Of a DNA stretch of 64,000 nucleotides, positions 34,201 to 42,269 are shown in pieces. Location of the stretch: the NCBI GenBank assembly GCA_019636625.1, contig JAHBXE010000009.1:1-64000 (forward strand), read 5' to 3'. The notes under the pieces were generated by a model. The model searched no databases and had not been told where the DNA came from. It saw only the letters and a program-made list of their open reading frames with translations. The position numbers and the translations under genes are program-made. Each line of letters begins with the position of its first letter. Position 1 is the first letter of the stretch. This stretch comes from Phycisphaeraceae bacterium. Lineage in GTDB: Bacteria > Planctomycetota > Phycisphaerae > Phycisphaerales > UBA1924.

Positions 34201-34954
34201 AGGCGCCGTCGCGGGTGAGCACGCGGTACTTGGCGGCGACGCGGGTCTGGCCGGCCTTCTGGTCCGTGCGGACGATCGCGGCACGAAGGGGGAGCGCACT
34301 GCCGAGCGGATGAACCGTGAGCTCCATCGCATCGACGACGCCGGTTCGCTTGGGCCACTGCACGTCCGCCCACGGCGTCAGCACCCGGCGGGCGCCGACG
34401 GAGAAGTGCTCGATCCCTGCGACCAGCCCGATGGCGGCGGTCGCGAACACGCACGCCGCGAAGGTCAGCAGGCTGTGGCGGACACGAACGGGGCTGAGGA
34501 CGGCGGCGCCGCCTCGGTTCCGCGAGAGCGCGGCGAAGCGGGCGGACGCCTCTTCCACGACGTGGGTCGCCATGGTTTTCGAGACTTCGGAGTCGCCGGG
34601 GGACTCGTCGAGCTCGAGGCCCGAGGCGAGCACGCCCCGCAGACCGGCTTTGCGCCCAACCTCGGACGCTTCGATCCGAAGGGCCACTTCGGTGAGCGAT
34701 GGGCGGAACCGCGTGGCAGGGAGCAGAGAGCGCCGGAACCCGTAGACCAGGAAGCCCAGGCCCACAAGGAGCAGCACCGTTCGGAGCCAAGATGGAAGGC
34801 GGACGACATAGTCCAGCAGACCTGCGGACAGGACGGCGGCCAGTGCGGCGCAGATCAACGCCGATGCCCCGACCACGAGGAGCATCCATCGCGCGCGGGC
34901 CCGGATGGCGGCCAACCGCTGCCGGACGGGCTGGATGTTGGGACCAGTGCTCAT
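31244..34954 (-). CDS. DUF4175-family giant membrane-anchored coiled-coil protein
   Basis: 1236 residues. Two N-terminal membrane helices (residues about 22-75) carry MLLVVGASALICAALAAVLS and WLRTVLLLVGLGFLVYGF. A large periplasmic domain follows (to about 560) with Ig-like segments, and the C-terminal half is a long Gln/Arg/Glu-rich coiled coil, for example EQIARTQEVVREQLERVAQA. This architecture matches DUF4175 proteins found beside MoxR/VWA genes in planctomycetes and alphaproteobacteria. Function is unknown; it may be a stalk or a chaperone-linked scaffold. A gap of 172 bp separates it from the upstream gene of the cluster. Confidence 0.8.
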   Translation of the reverse strand: MSTGPNIQPVRQRLAAIRARARWMLLVVGASALICAALAAVLSAGLLDYVVRLPSWLRTVLLLVGLGFLVYGFRRSLLPATRFRPSLTEVALRIEASEVGRKAGLRGVLASGLELDESPGDSEVSKTMATHVVEEASARFAALSRNRGGAAVLSPVRVRHSLLTFAACVFATAAIGLVAGIEHFSVGARRVLTPWADVQWPKRTGVVDAMELTVHPLGSALPLRAAIVRTDQKAGQTRVAAKYRVLTRDGASPINRILLTGQGRTIGLTSGVTGPATGELFERLIEPAALASGGAASSDQPAELEYWFETDDDRTPPRRIKLVEPPAIVAASATISPPAYAAIGEGRAEGSRTFAAGTTDLGPGNDQRAVVGPVLAGSSVQLRMTLNKPVPTPATGGDAEQDALRRLEWLRSTMPGSEFAPDLSMSFDGPAWTLSWTAGASVRVPVRPVDQFGLRAVDEAAYSIDVVEDRLPTAAVIEPREDESVLPTAVVELVGEGRDDVGVSMVELARQAARPARGSIGASAEAEGPITSLAVSAASSGIVTQASVSFTLDLSKLQPAPIPGEEIWIIAVAKDNFNLNDAAHDPVRSPPRKLRIIREEDLVEQIRTELSSVRRAAIRLHEDQGELKRAVERGRLTPEDRARQQNLSQRIASQQEAVERLQQRAARNRLADEGLTGMLEDLTGHLESAANDAETASGQMEAARAAESRPEEPDQETQLRPEQSEQIARTQEVVREQLERVAQALDRGEDSWLAARNLQRLLQQQRDLRAQTQRLGEQNMGRRPEDLTPQERAELAEVADRQQRLSDQARQALDQLEQRARQMERADPSQAEGMQRAAERGRQEQVPENMQEAARNAERNQTSEATRQQDEAIASLEQMAQDMQDAQRRRDARLARALADILQSLESLIADQTEQIAALAAALPEGRFAGLDLNLISLRQNTMDVAEKAAADRATAPIGETITKAAEQQGRAVSALRASPADGPGAEKAENESLRLLRLARDEARKQQEEAARRDQDRKRDELRKVYREVLELQVGVQGDTDPFIGKPVERRDRSRVRTLGERQDEVRLRLEELKNKTEGFADAKVFDLAHQRLDAAMSIAAKKLRAAQTDASVARNQATAVRVLQSLIEALSERSGNEDEFRDEEGGGGGGEGQGGQGGQRPLIPPLAELRLLRGMQVEAAEVTRAIDESRDAEDLSSLGQYQRNLAERGKELIEQLERQQGGNSAPQGPPPERE

Positions 34955-35126
34955 GCCCCGCGCTCCATCAAGGGCCTACTGAGTATCGGGCGGCGCCGGC
35001 GTGCGGCGCTCCATCTTCCTCTACGCACGACAGACTACCGCGGTCTGATGCGCGAGCCGGCCCGCGCAGGCGGTGAGACAAACGTGTTACCAGACTTTAG
35101 GGGCCTGGTTGGTGCCTCGGAGGCTC

Positions 35127-37556
35127 TCATGAGAGCCGAACGATTCGACGGCCGATCCATTCCGTGCACAGCAGGAGCAGAAGCAGGGCGAGGACTGCGG
35201 GCTTATCCCAGAGGGTTTCCACATCCGGGACGCCCGCGATGTGCAACTCGCGCTTCGGCAGCAGTCCAGGGTCGGCCAAGCTGGGCACCTGCGAGAGGGA
35301 AAGTGCCTGGCCACCCGTGAAGGCGCTGAGCCTGGCGAGGAAGGCGTGGTCGGCCTCGGGACGGCGGAGTTCATCGTCCGGCGCGGCGACGTCGACGTCG
35401 AGACCCAGGCCGACGAGCAGGCCGTCGGCGACGTCGAGCCGGTAGCGGCCGGGGTCGGATGGAGTCCAGACCGTGGCATACGAGCGGGCGGCGCCACGCG
35501 GGAGGGCCGGGCCGGGCGCGCCTTCGGGGCTGAGCGTGAGCTCGATGGGGGGACCGGATTCGCCCTGACGCCGGGCTCGGACGGTCAATGAGCCGGGTGC
35601 CAGGTCAACCAGTGATTGATCAAGCAGTTGGACGGTGATGCGGGCGGGTTGCTCCGCTTCGGGGCGGCGGGGGGAGACCTCGAGCACGGCCGGACGGGCC
35701 GAGCGCGCGAGGCTGTCGCGGCCCTGGAGCCGCAGGAGGGGGACCCAGAATCGCTCGTTCAGGGCTTCGCCGCGGGCGAAGCGCCAGCGCCAGATCTCAT
35801 CGGTCGCGGCGTAGAGGACACGCCCGGCGCCGAAGCGCATGGAGAGCAGGACGGGCGTGGAATCGGGCGGCGCGCGGAGTGGGTCGGTCACCGATGAAAC
35901 GGGCGCTGCGACGGCGAGGACTTCGGCCGTGGGCTTGACGATCGAGGCGTCGATGCGCTGGACGTAGCGGAGTGTGTTCCAACCGGTGGCGGGGTCGGAG
36001 AGGAAGGCGGGCCAGCCGCCTTGGGCGCCGGATTCGGATTCCGGATCGCTCAGTTCGAGCAGACGGAGCCGCGTGGCGGCGGGAGATGGGAACATCACAG
36101 CGGGCTCGGTCAACGGGCGAAGGCCGGCGCGCCCGTCGGACGGGGCTGTGCTGCGTGATGAAATCTGGAAGGGGAGCAAGTCGGCCAGGGGCGTATCGCG
36201 CCAGGAGCCGGGGGTGGCGCCCGGACCGCCGATCCAGAGCAGGCCCCCGCCGCGGATGGAGATGTGGTCGCGCAGGTTCTCGAGTTGCTCGCGGGAAAAC
36301 ACCGAGGCGGAGACGTCGCCGATGATGACGACGTCGAACTTCGCCCAGTCCTCGGAGCTGCGGGGGATGGCGTCGAGCTCGATGTCCCCCTCGCGAATGT
36401 ACTGGCGGTTGGCGGCCAGGAGCATGGAGACGCAGGTGATGGATTGCTCGCGGAGGAGTATGTTCTTGAGGTACCGGTACTCCCAGCGGGGGTAGCCGTC
36501 GAAGTAGGCGACGCGGAGGGGGCGGTCCACAAGTTCGAGTGTGACGCCCGTGGCGTTGTTCTCCGGGATGAGGTCGGGGATCTCCGGCACGATGCGGACC
36601 GACCACGACATCTTGCCGGGCGTGCCGGGTCGGCTGACCAGGGTCAGCCTGGCGCGCCCGTCCGCCCAAGCGGCGGGATCCTCGGGGAGGTCCTGGCGGT
36701 CGAGCACCTCGCCGGTGAGGGAATCGACCAGCTCGACGCGGCCCCGGGCGGCGGCCCGTCCGGCGCCGATGCGTTCAACCTCCACCCCCACGGGCACGGA
36801 ATCGTTGACGAAGGCCATGGCCGGGGCCTCGGCGCGGAGCAGGGCCAAGTCCAGCACGGGGTCGGCGCTGCCAAGGGCAAAGGTGAAAACCGGGATGCGC
36901 TCGCTCTGAAGCCGGTGCTGGGCGGCGCGGCTGAGGTCGTCGAGCGACCGGCCGTCGCTGATGACCACCACGCCGGACACCGGGCGGGCCGCGGCCCTCA
37001 ACAGGGCCTGGTCGATCGCGGCGCCGATGGATGTGCGCCGGCCGGCGGGGGCGCCGAGTGACACGCCGCCCTCCGTCACGGGCAGGTCGTACACGCCGCT
37101 GTCGAAGCCGAGCCAGACAACCGTGCGCTCCTGGCCGAGCCGAGCCAGGGAGGGCCAGGCGCGTTCGATCGCCTCGCGCAGGGCGGCATCCCGCGTGCGT
37201 CGGCCGCCGCCTTCGCCCGCCGTCCGCTCTTCGTCGGCGATTGTGAGGGAAGCGGATCGATCGGCGAGGATGAGAACCCAGTCCTTCTCGATCCGCTCGT
37301 TGGGGCGGACGAGTTGCGGGCCGCTGATGACCAGGAGGAGCGCCAGGAGCGTCAACGCGCGCACACCGGCGAGACTGACGCGCCAGCGAGCGGAGCCCTG
37401 GAGCCGCCAGTAGCTCCACCATGCGATGCCCAACGCCGCGGCGGCGGCGAGCAGCCAGCCCCACGCGGGGATCGGGCGCGCAAAGCCGAACTGCACTTCA
37501 GGATCCCCAAAGGAGAGCGGGCCAAGGCCGAAGAGTCGGTTGAGCAGTTCGCTCAT
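35127..37556 (-). CDS. Membrane VWA-like protein with GATase-1-like domain
   Basis: 809 residues. Two N-terminal helices (WGWLLAAAAALGIAWWSYW; LTLLALLLVISG) precede a VWA-like domain starting VLILADRSASLT (a degenerate MIDAS: D-S-A-S instead of D-x-S-x-S) and GVVVISDGRSLDD. A middle CARF/Ig-like region is followed by a class I glutamine-amidotransferase-like fold (VVIIGDVSASVF; GGGLLWIGGPGATPGSW) without an obvious catalytic Cys. One helix lies at the C terminus (PAVLALLLLLLCTEWIG). The start overlaps the upstream stop (ATGA). It is probably a structural member of the VWA membrane system. Confidence 0.8.
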   Translation of the reverse strand: MSELLNRLFGLGPLSFGDPEVQFGFARPIPAWGWLLAAAAALGIAWWSYWRLQGSARWRVSLAGVRALTLLALLLVISGPQLVRPNERIEKDWVLILADRSASLTIADEERTAGEGGGRRTRDAALREAIERAWPSLARLGQERTVVWLGFDSGVYDLPVTEGGVSLGAPAGRRTSIGAAIDQALLRAAARPVSGVVVISDGRSLDDLSRAAQHRLQSERIPVFTFALGSADPVLDLALLRAEAPAMAFVNDSVPVGVEVERIGAGRAAARGRVELVDSLTGEVLDRQDLPEDPAAWADGRARLTLVSRPGTPGKMSWSVRIVPEIPDLIPENNATGVTLELVDRPLRVAYFDGYPRWEYRYLKNILLREQSITCVSMLLAANRQYIREGDIELDAIPRSSEDWAKFDVVIIGDVSASVFSREQLENLRDHISIRGGGLLWIGGPGATPGSWRDTPLADLLPFQISSRSTAPSDGRAGLRPLTEPAVMFPSPAATRLRLLELSDPESESGAQGGWPAFLSDPATGWNTLRYVQRIDASIVKPTAEVLAVAAPVSSVTDPLRAPPDSTPVLLSMRFGAGRVLYAATDEIWRWRFARGEALNERFWVPLLRLQGRDSLARSARPAVLEVSPRRPEAEQPARITVQLLDQSLVDLAPGSLTVRARRQGESGPPIELTLSPEGAPGPALPRGAARSYATVWTPSDPGRYRLDVADGLLVGLGLDVDVAAPDDELRRPEADHAFLARLSAFTGGQALSLSQVPSLADPGLLPKRELHIAGVPDVETLWDKPAVLALLLLLLCTEWIGRRIVRLS

Positions 37557-39796
37557 GCCGCGGCCTCCTTCGGCGGGGCGATGGTCGCGTGGCTGAACCA
37601 ACGGGCGAGGGCAAGTTCGAGCAGGGCGAGGCCCATGGCGCCGATGAGCAGCGGGAGAACCCAGCGCGATGCATCCCTCTTGCCGGAGAGCGCGGTGCTC
37701 AGGCCGCCTTCGCCGAGGGCATCGCTTCCCGTCAGCCAGCGGACGTTCTCGCCCGAGGCGGATCCGAGCCATGTGCCGAGGGTGCCCTGCGGTTGCGGAT
37801 CGGTGCGGCCGGCGCGGGGGTCGGCGTTCACCACGACCAGACCTCGCAACGCTCCCTGGTCATCGACCGCGCGCCAGAGGCCGGCGCGGCGGATGGCGGA
37901 CTCCGCCCGGCCGGACGCGACCTTGAATGAACCTTCCGCGCCGCGGAGTTCGGCGGCGCGGGGCGGGGCGGCGGGCGTGTCACCCGCGAGGGCGGACCAA
38001 CTTCCTCGGGCGGCGCCCACGCCTTGCTTTACCAGTTCCCAGATGAGCGGGACCATCAATGGCTTGGCTTGGAGGTCGGTCCAGTCGAACGAGAACGCGA
38101 TGGTGCCGAGGGCGACCACGCCACGGGCTTCGTCGGCGGCGCCCGGATTGGCCGCGACGAGGATCGGTGCGCCATCGGAGGTCACGAGCAGAGGGGTGCC
38201 GGCGTTGTCCACGCCGAGGGCGCGGAAGACTCGGACGGGGCGGGCGAGTTCGGAGAGTTCGGGCGCGATGACCGAGAGCAGGCTTCCCGGGCCGGAGAGC
38301 GGGGGCGCGCCGGGCGGGCCGCTGAGAGCGATGCCCTCCGGCCATTCGCGGGCCTGACGACTGATGGTCCATGGAAGGGAGAGATCCCGAACCATGGCAT
38401 CGGCCCAGAGCGGGACGGCGGCACCGGGCGCCGGGAAGACCAGCACGAACCCACCTTGATCCGCGAACGTCTTGAGCCGCTTCCAGGCTCCTTCGGGCAG
38501 GGTCTCCGGGCGGGCGATGAACGCGGCATCAAGCCCCGCCAGGCGAGCCGCGTCGAGCGTGATCGGCTCGACTTCGATCACTTCGGCATCCCCCTCGGAC
38601 CGACCGCCCTCGCTGGGTTCGAGGGCCAGGCGGATCCAGTCCGCCGGTTCGAACTGCTGCACACCGGCGCGGGCGCCGCCGATGCGCCGCGGCGAGACGA
38701 CCCCGACCCGGAGCGTGCGCGTCACCTCGATGGGCCGGCGCCAGGTGTTGTCGCCCGCGATTGCGTCGTTGTCGATCGAGGCGATCAGCACCGCCGCACC
38801 GGAGGCGCCCGCGGACTTGGCCGCCCCGAGCAGATCGACCGAACCGATGGCCGTTGCTTCGGCCTGACCGGGCTGCCATCGGACGGGCAACGTGCCGGCG
38901 GCGTGCGGCGTGGCCCTGCCCGAGGCGCTGTCCGCCTGGACCGAGAAACGAACGGTTGTCGCGGCCGCTTCCCGGATGCCCTCGCCGGCACGCCGCAGCA
39001 CCACGCGAACCTGTGTTTGACCGGCGGTCCGGCTGACCAGCACGGGGCGTTCGGGCTCGACGGCAGCGATGGAGATGTTGGTGGGGCCGGTTGTCGCCGG
39101 GGCGGAGGCGAGGATGGTGACGGCCTTCTGTCCCGGGCCGATCAGGGCCTCCAGCCGGCGCTCGGCATCCGCGGAGCCCGCGTAGAAGTCGGACAGGATC
39201 GCGACGACGGGCCGCCCCTGCGCGCCATCCTTGGACTGCACGCTGCTCGCGACGATCCGCAGGGCGCCGGGGATGTCGGCGGCGCTGTCGGTCGTGCCCA
39301 GGTCACGCAGCACCGACGAGACGGCCCCGGCGTCGACCGCGGGCGGATCGACCACGGCGCGAGCCGGGCCGCCCAGGGCGATCACGGCGACGCGATCGCC
39401 CGCCGCCGCGTCCAACTGCGCGAGCAGCGCTCCCGCCGCGGCGCGATGCCGATCGATGGCGGGCTTGCCGCCCTCATCCTGCGCGGAGGCGGCGAGGGAG
39501 TTGTCGATCAGGAGGTACAGGGTCACCGCGCTGCGCCCGCCCAGCCCCCCCGCCGCTTCGAGCACGGGCCGGCCCAGCGCCAGCGCGATCAGCGCCACGA
39601 GCAGACAACGGGAGGCCAGGAGGAGGAACTGCTCAAGACGGATGCGGCGGCGGTGCTGGCGGTACGCCTCGAGCAGGAACCGCATCGCGCCCCACAGGAT
39701 CGGCGAGCGACGCCGCCTCATCAGGATGTGGATGAGGATCGGCAACGCGATGCACGCGAGCCCGACCGCGGCGAGGATGGGGTTCAGGAACGTCAT
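37553..39796 (-). CDS. BatA-like membrane VWA protein
   Basis: 747 residues. The N terminus is the aerotolerance-regulator (BatA) motif: FLNPILAAVGLACIALPILI with HILMRRRR, a positive-inside anchor, then LLLASRCLLVALIALALGRP. A VWA-like domain follows (TLYLLIDNSLAAS; PVVAILSDFYAGSADAE), then a beta region, a GATase-like part (FADQGGFVLVFPAPG) and a C-terminal helix (WVLPLLIGAMGLALLELAL). Such proteins sit in MoxR-associated operons and act in envelope stress or metal-chelatase-like assembly. It is coupled to the downstream gene by a 4-nt overlap. Confidence 0.8.
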   Translation of the reverse strand: MTFLNPILAAVGLACIALPILIHILMRRRRSPILWGAMRFLLEAYRQHRRRIRLEQFLLLASRCLLVALIALALGRPVLEAAGGLGGRSAVTLYLLIDNSLAASAQDEGGKPAIDRHRAAAGALLAQLDAAAGDRVAVIALGGPARAVVDPPAVDAGAVSSVLRDLGTTDSAADIPGALRIVASSVQSKDGAQGRPVVAILSDFYAGSADAERRLEALIGPGQKAVTILASAPATTGPTNISIAAVEPERPVLVSRTAGQTQVRVVLRRAGEGIREAAATTVRFSVQADSASGRATPHAAGTLPVRWQPGQAEATAIGSVDLLGAAKSAGASGAAVLIASIDNDAIAGDNTWRRPIEVTRTLRVGVVSPRRIGGARAGVQQFEPADWIRLALEPSEGGRSEGDAEVIEVEPITLDAARLAGLDAAFIARPETLPEGAWKRLKTFADQGGFVLVFPAPGAAVPLWADAMVRDLSLPWTISRQAREWPEGIALSGPPGAPPLSGPGSLLSVIAPELSELARPVRVFRALGVDNAGTPLLVTSDGAPILVAANPGAADEARGVVALGTIAFSFDWTDLQAKPLMVPLIWELVKQGVGAARGSWSALAGDTPAAPPRAAELRGAEGSFKVASGRAESAIRRAGLWRAVDDQGALRGLVVVNADPRAGRTDPQPQGTLGTWLGSASGENVRWLTGSDALGEGGLSTALSGKRDASRWVLPLLIGAMGLALLELALARWFSHATIAPPKEAAA

Positions 39797-39806
39797 GCGG
39801 CCAGGA

Positions 39807-40880
39807 TCATCCGTGCTTGCTCCGCTTGATGTACGCGTTGCGGCGTGCCACGAACGCCGCCAGCGGCGGGCCGAGCCAGTCGTGCGTGCTGATCCGCTGG
39901 TAGTCGAAGTTGAAGGACCGGGCGACCCGCTCCACCGCCGCGAGGTGCCGGTTCAGCGCCTCCAGATAGCCGGCTCGCAGCGCCCGAGGATCGATCCGCA
40001 GACGCGGTTCTCCTTCGAGTCCCTCAAAGGGCGCCGCATCCGCGAAGTCGAACTCCAGCTCGGAGCGGTCCATCACCTGGAACAGGATCATGTCATGCCG
40101 GCGGTGCTTGACGCGTGCCGCGGCGGCCCGCAACTGCTCCGGATCAATAAACAGATCGCTGATGAGCACGAGGAGGCAGCGGTTGGAGAGTTTCGCGAGC
40201 GTCTGGTCCACGACGCGGGCGATGTCCGTCACGGCCATGCCCGGGTTTTCCTGGTAATGCATCGCGAGCGAGCCGACGATCTGGCGCCACGTGCCCTGGC
40301 TGCTCGAACGGCGGACGAGGCTCTTGATCTCGTCCGTGAAGACGACCAGACCGGCCCGGTCGCCCTGGTGCAGGGTGATGTACGCCATGGCCGCGGCGAT
40401 GGCCGTGGCGTGGTCGAACTTGCTCCAGTTGGAGCGGCCGTCGGGGGAGAGGGTGTGCCCCGCGCCGGAGGCCTCCTCGAACTGGCGCGAACCGTACCGC
40501 ATGGAGCCGGAGGCATCGACCATCAGCACAAGGTCAAGGCTCGTTTCCTGCTGGTACTGCTTCAACTGCAGCTTGTCCGACCGGCCGTAGACCTTCCAGT
40601 CCAGGTGACGGATGTCGTCCCCCGGCACGTACTGCCGGTGCTGGGCGAACTCGACGGAGAACCCGTGGTAGGGCGAGCGGTGCTGCCCGCTCATCACGCC
40701 CTCGACGATCATCTTGGCGCGGAGCTCGAAGCTGGAAAGGCGGGCGAGGGTCTGGGGGTGGAGATAGAGCGAGGCGTCGGCCTCGGGAAGTCGTTCGACA
40801 TCCCTCGCTTCGACTTCACCTCTTCCCCCACTTCCCCTGGGGGTGAGCGACTCCGCCGCCTTGGCGCCTTCCTGTGGCAT
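39807..40880 (-). CDS. DUF58-domain VWA-like protein
   Basis: 357 residues, first gene of the leftward cluster. The DUF58 core motif is VPGDDIRHLDWKVYGRSDKL followed by KQYQQE. A VWA metal site follows: LVLMVDASGSM (D-x-S-x-S intact), with a Thr in VFTDEI. No transmembrane helix is predicted, so it is cytoplasmic or peripheral. DUF58 proteins are usually encoded beside a MoxR AAA ATPase, which is expected upstream but absent: the next gene is divergent. MoxR must lie elsewhere in the genome. Confidence 0.85.
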   Translation of the reverse strand: MPQEGAKAAESLTPRGSGGRGEVEARDVERLPEADASLYLHPQTLARLSSFELRAKMIVEGVMSGQHRSPYHGFSVEFAQHRQYVPGDDIRHLDWKVYGRSDKLQLKQYQQETSLDLVLMVDASGSMRYGSRQFEEASGAGHTLSPDGRSNWSKFDHATAIAAAMAYITLHQGDRAGLVVFTDEIKSLVRRSSSQGTWRQIVGSLAMHYQENPGMAVTDIARVVDQTLAKLSNRCLLVLISDLFIDPEQLRAAAARVKHRRHDMILFQVMDRSELEFDFADAAPFEGLEGEPRLRIDPRALRAGYLEALNRHLAAVERVARSFNFDYQRISTHDWLGPPLAAFVARRNAYIKRSKHG

Positions 40881-40923
40881 CGGGTGATCCTATCGCGGCG
40901 GGCCGAGTTTCGCGAAGTCCCGC

Positions 40924-40952
40924 TTGCTCCGCCACCTCCTGCATGGTATAAA
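40924..40952 (+). promoter_or_regulatory. Promoter of the His/Cys-rich exported protein operon
   Basis: TTGCTC (40924-40929), 17 bp, then TATAAA (40947-40952). The start would fall inside the adjoining palindrome, leaving a leader of about 16 nt before the ATG. Confidence 0.55.
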
Positions 40953-40968
40953 TGAGAATCGATTCGCA
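40953..40968 (+). promoter_or_regulatory. Fur-family-like operator
   Basis: TGAGAATCGATTCGCA is a near-perfect palindrome (14 of 16 positions). It directly follows the -10 element and covers the likely start site. Half sites TGAGAAT/ATTCKCA are those of Fur-type boxes, although the centre is 2 bp rather than the usual 1 bp. With a His/Cys-rich first gene, control by a Fur, Zur or related metal sensor is inferred. Confidence 0.5.
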
Positions 40969-40974
40969 ACAACA

Positions 40975-41343
40975 ATGAACCGGCGTCGCGTTCCATCTCC
41001 GGCCTTGGGCAACGCCCTCCTCGCGGCGATGCTGGTGGCGGTCCAGTTCCTGCTGCCCGCCGTTCACGCCCAGCACCTGGCTTCGCACTCGAAGGCGACG
41101 CCGCCAGCGACCACCTGCTGCCACCACCACGACCACCCCGATCAGCCCGAATCGCCGGACGATGAGTCTTGCACCCTGTGCATCGAACTCGCGATCGTTC
41201 GGCACGGCTCGCTGACGCCCGACGGGCACCTTGTCCTCTCTTTCTGCACGCACGCAACGGACATTGTCCGGCACGTGCCTTCTGGCTCGCCCTCGACGCC
41301 CGACCTCTCCACGGGCCCGCCTCGTGGGCCCCCGACGGCATGA
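40975..41343 (+). CDS. Exported His/Cys-rich small protein (DUF2946-like), possible metal binder
   Basis: 122 residues. Signal peptide (LLAAMLVAVQFLLPAVHAQ), then a metal-ligand patch TCCHHHDHPD and a second Cys pair in DESCTLCIEL. The spacing of a C-x2-C after an acidic/His stretch resembles DUF2946-type small exported proteins, which often sit in copper, zinc or iron uptake loci. Its first codon lies 6 nt after a Fur-like palindrome. There is no clear Shine-Dalgarno site; the transcript leader would be very short. The C terminus is Pro-rich and disordered. The metal is not known. Confidence 0.65.
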   Translation: MNRRRVPSPALGNALLAAMLVAVQFLLPAVHAQHLASHSKATPPATTCCHHHDHPDQPESPDDESCTLCIELAIVRHGSLTPDGHLVLSFCTHATDIVRHVPSGSPSTPDLSTGPPRGPPTA

Positions 41344-41435
41344 ACCTCGTCCATTCCACCCCGCCGCCCGCGCGGCGAGCGTGGCCACGTGGTCGTCGTC
41401 TCTCCACGCTTGAAACCTGAATCGGGAGTCCGCCC

Positions 41436-42254
41436 ATGCCGCGGCGTGCGTTCACGCTTGTCGAGCTGCTGGTCGTCATCGCTGTCATCGCGCTGCTGGT
41501 CGGGCTGCTCCTGCCCGCGATCGGCAAGGCCCGGCGGGCGGCGATGGCGACACGCTGCCTGTCGAACATCCGACAACTCGAGACGGCCAACATCCTCTAC
41601 GCCGATGCCAACAAGGAGTACTTCATCGATGCCGGTGTTGGCCATGGCGGGCCTTCAGCGTTGCAGAATGCCTGGCCCGTGCTGCTCGAGCCGTACTACG
41701 GCGGGCCGGTGATCCTTCGGTCCCCAGCGGACCGGAGCGTGTACTGGCCCATCGCGGACGGCGGGTCGGACACGGGTGCAAGCCTGCGCGAGGCCCTGGA
41801 CGCTCTCGCCCAAGGCCAGGGCATCACGCGGCCCCTGGCCCGCTGGACCAGTTACGGCCTCAACTCATTCACCACCCGCTTCGCGACTCCCTCGGTCACG
41901 GCGCCCGGCGGCGGGCGGTTCCTCGGCCCGTGGGACCGCTTGTCCCGGATCGAACGCCCCCACAAGACAGCCCACTTCCTGATGATGACCTTCGGCAACC
42001 ACCCGCCGGGTGACCCGCAGGGCTTCGCCCGCGCGGACCACGTTCATCCTGACAACTGGGGGCTTCTCGGCATTGCGAGCGCTCCGGCCGTCGCCAACAC
42101 GGAGAGCGAGATCGCCGCCCACGGCGGTCGGCCCCGCACCGCCGACGCCATCGCCAACTACGGCTTCCTCGATGGACATGCCGCGACGCTCCGATTCCGC
42201 GATGTGTACCGCGGCCCGTACGACAACGCGTTCTTCCCGGATTACGCCAGATAA
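41436..42254 (+). CDS. Type II prepilin-like protein of the planctomycete DUF1559 style
   Basis: 272 residues. The N terminus is a classic prepilin cleavage and methylation region: [20 protein letters not shown], with G/A-F-T-L-V-E context for PilD. A globular domain follows with [30 protein letters not shown] and a terminal [11 protein letters not shown] motif as in the H-x-DG tail of these families. It is exported through a type II secretion or pilus-like machine and forms a pseudopilin or surface fibre. It is 92 nt downstream of the His/Cys-rich gene and probably in the same operon. Confidence 0.8.
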   Translation: MPRRAFTLVELLVVIAVIALLVGLLLPAIGKARRAAMATRCLSNIRQLETANILYADANKEYFIDAGVGHGGPSALQNAWPVLLEPYYGGPVILRSPADRSVYWPIADGGSDTGASLREALDALAQGQGITRPLARWTSYGLNSFTTRFATPSVTAPGGGRFLGPWDRLSRIERPHKTAHFLMMTFGNHPPGDPQGFARADHVHPDNWGLLGIASAPAVANTESEIAAHGGRPRTADAIANYGFLDGHAATLRFRDVYRGPYDNAFFPDYAR

Positions 42255-42269
42255 ACAAGGACGCCCACC

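Noticed and set aside
31232..35320. Plus-strand open frame of 1362 codons opposite the DUF4175 gene
   Set aside because: It is the mirror frame of a GC-rich gene; the minus-strand product has membrane helices and coherent coiled coils while this one is featureless and runs past the gene start.
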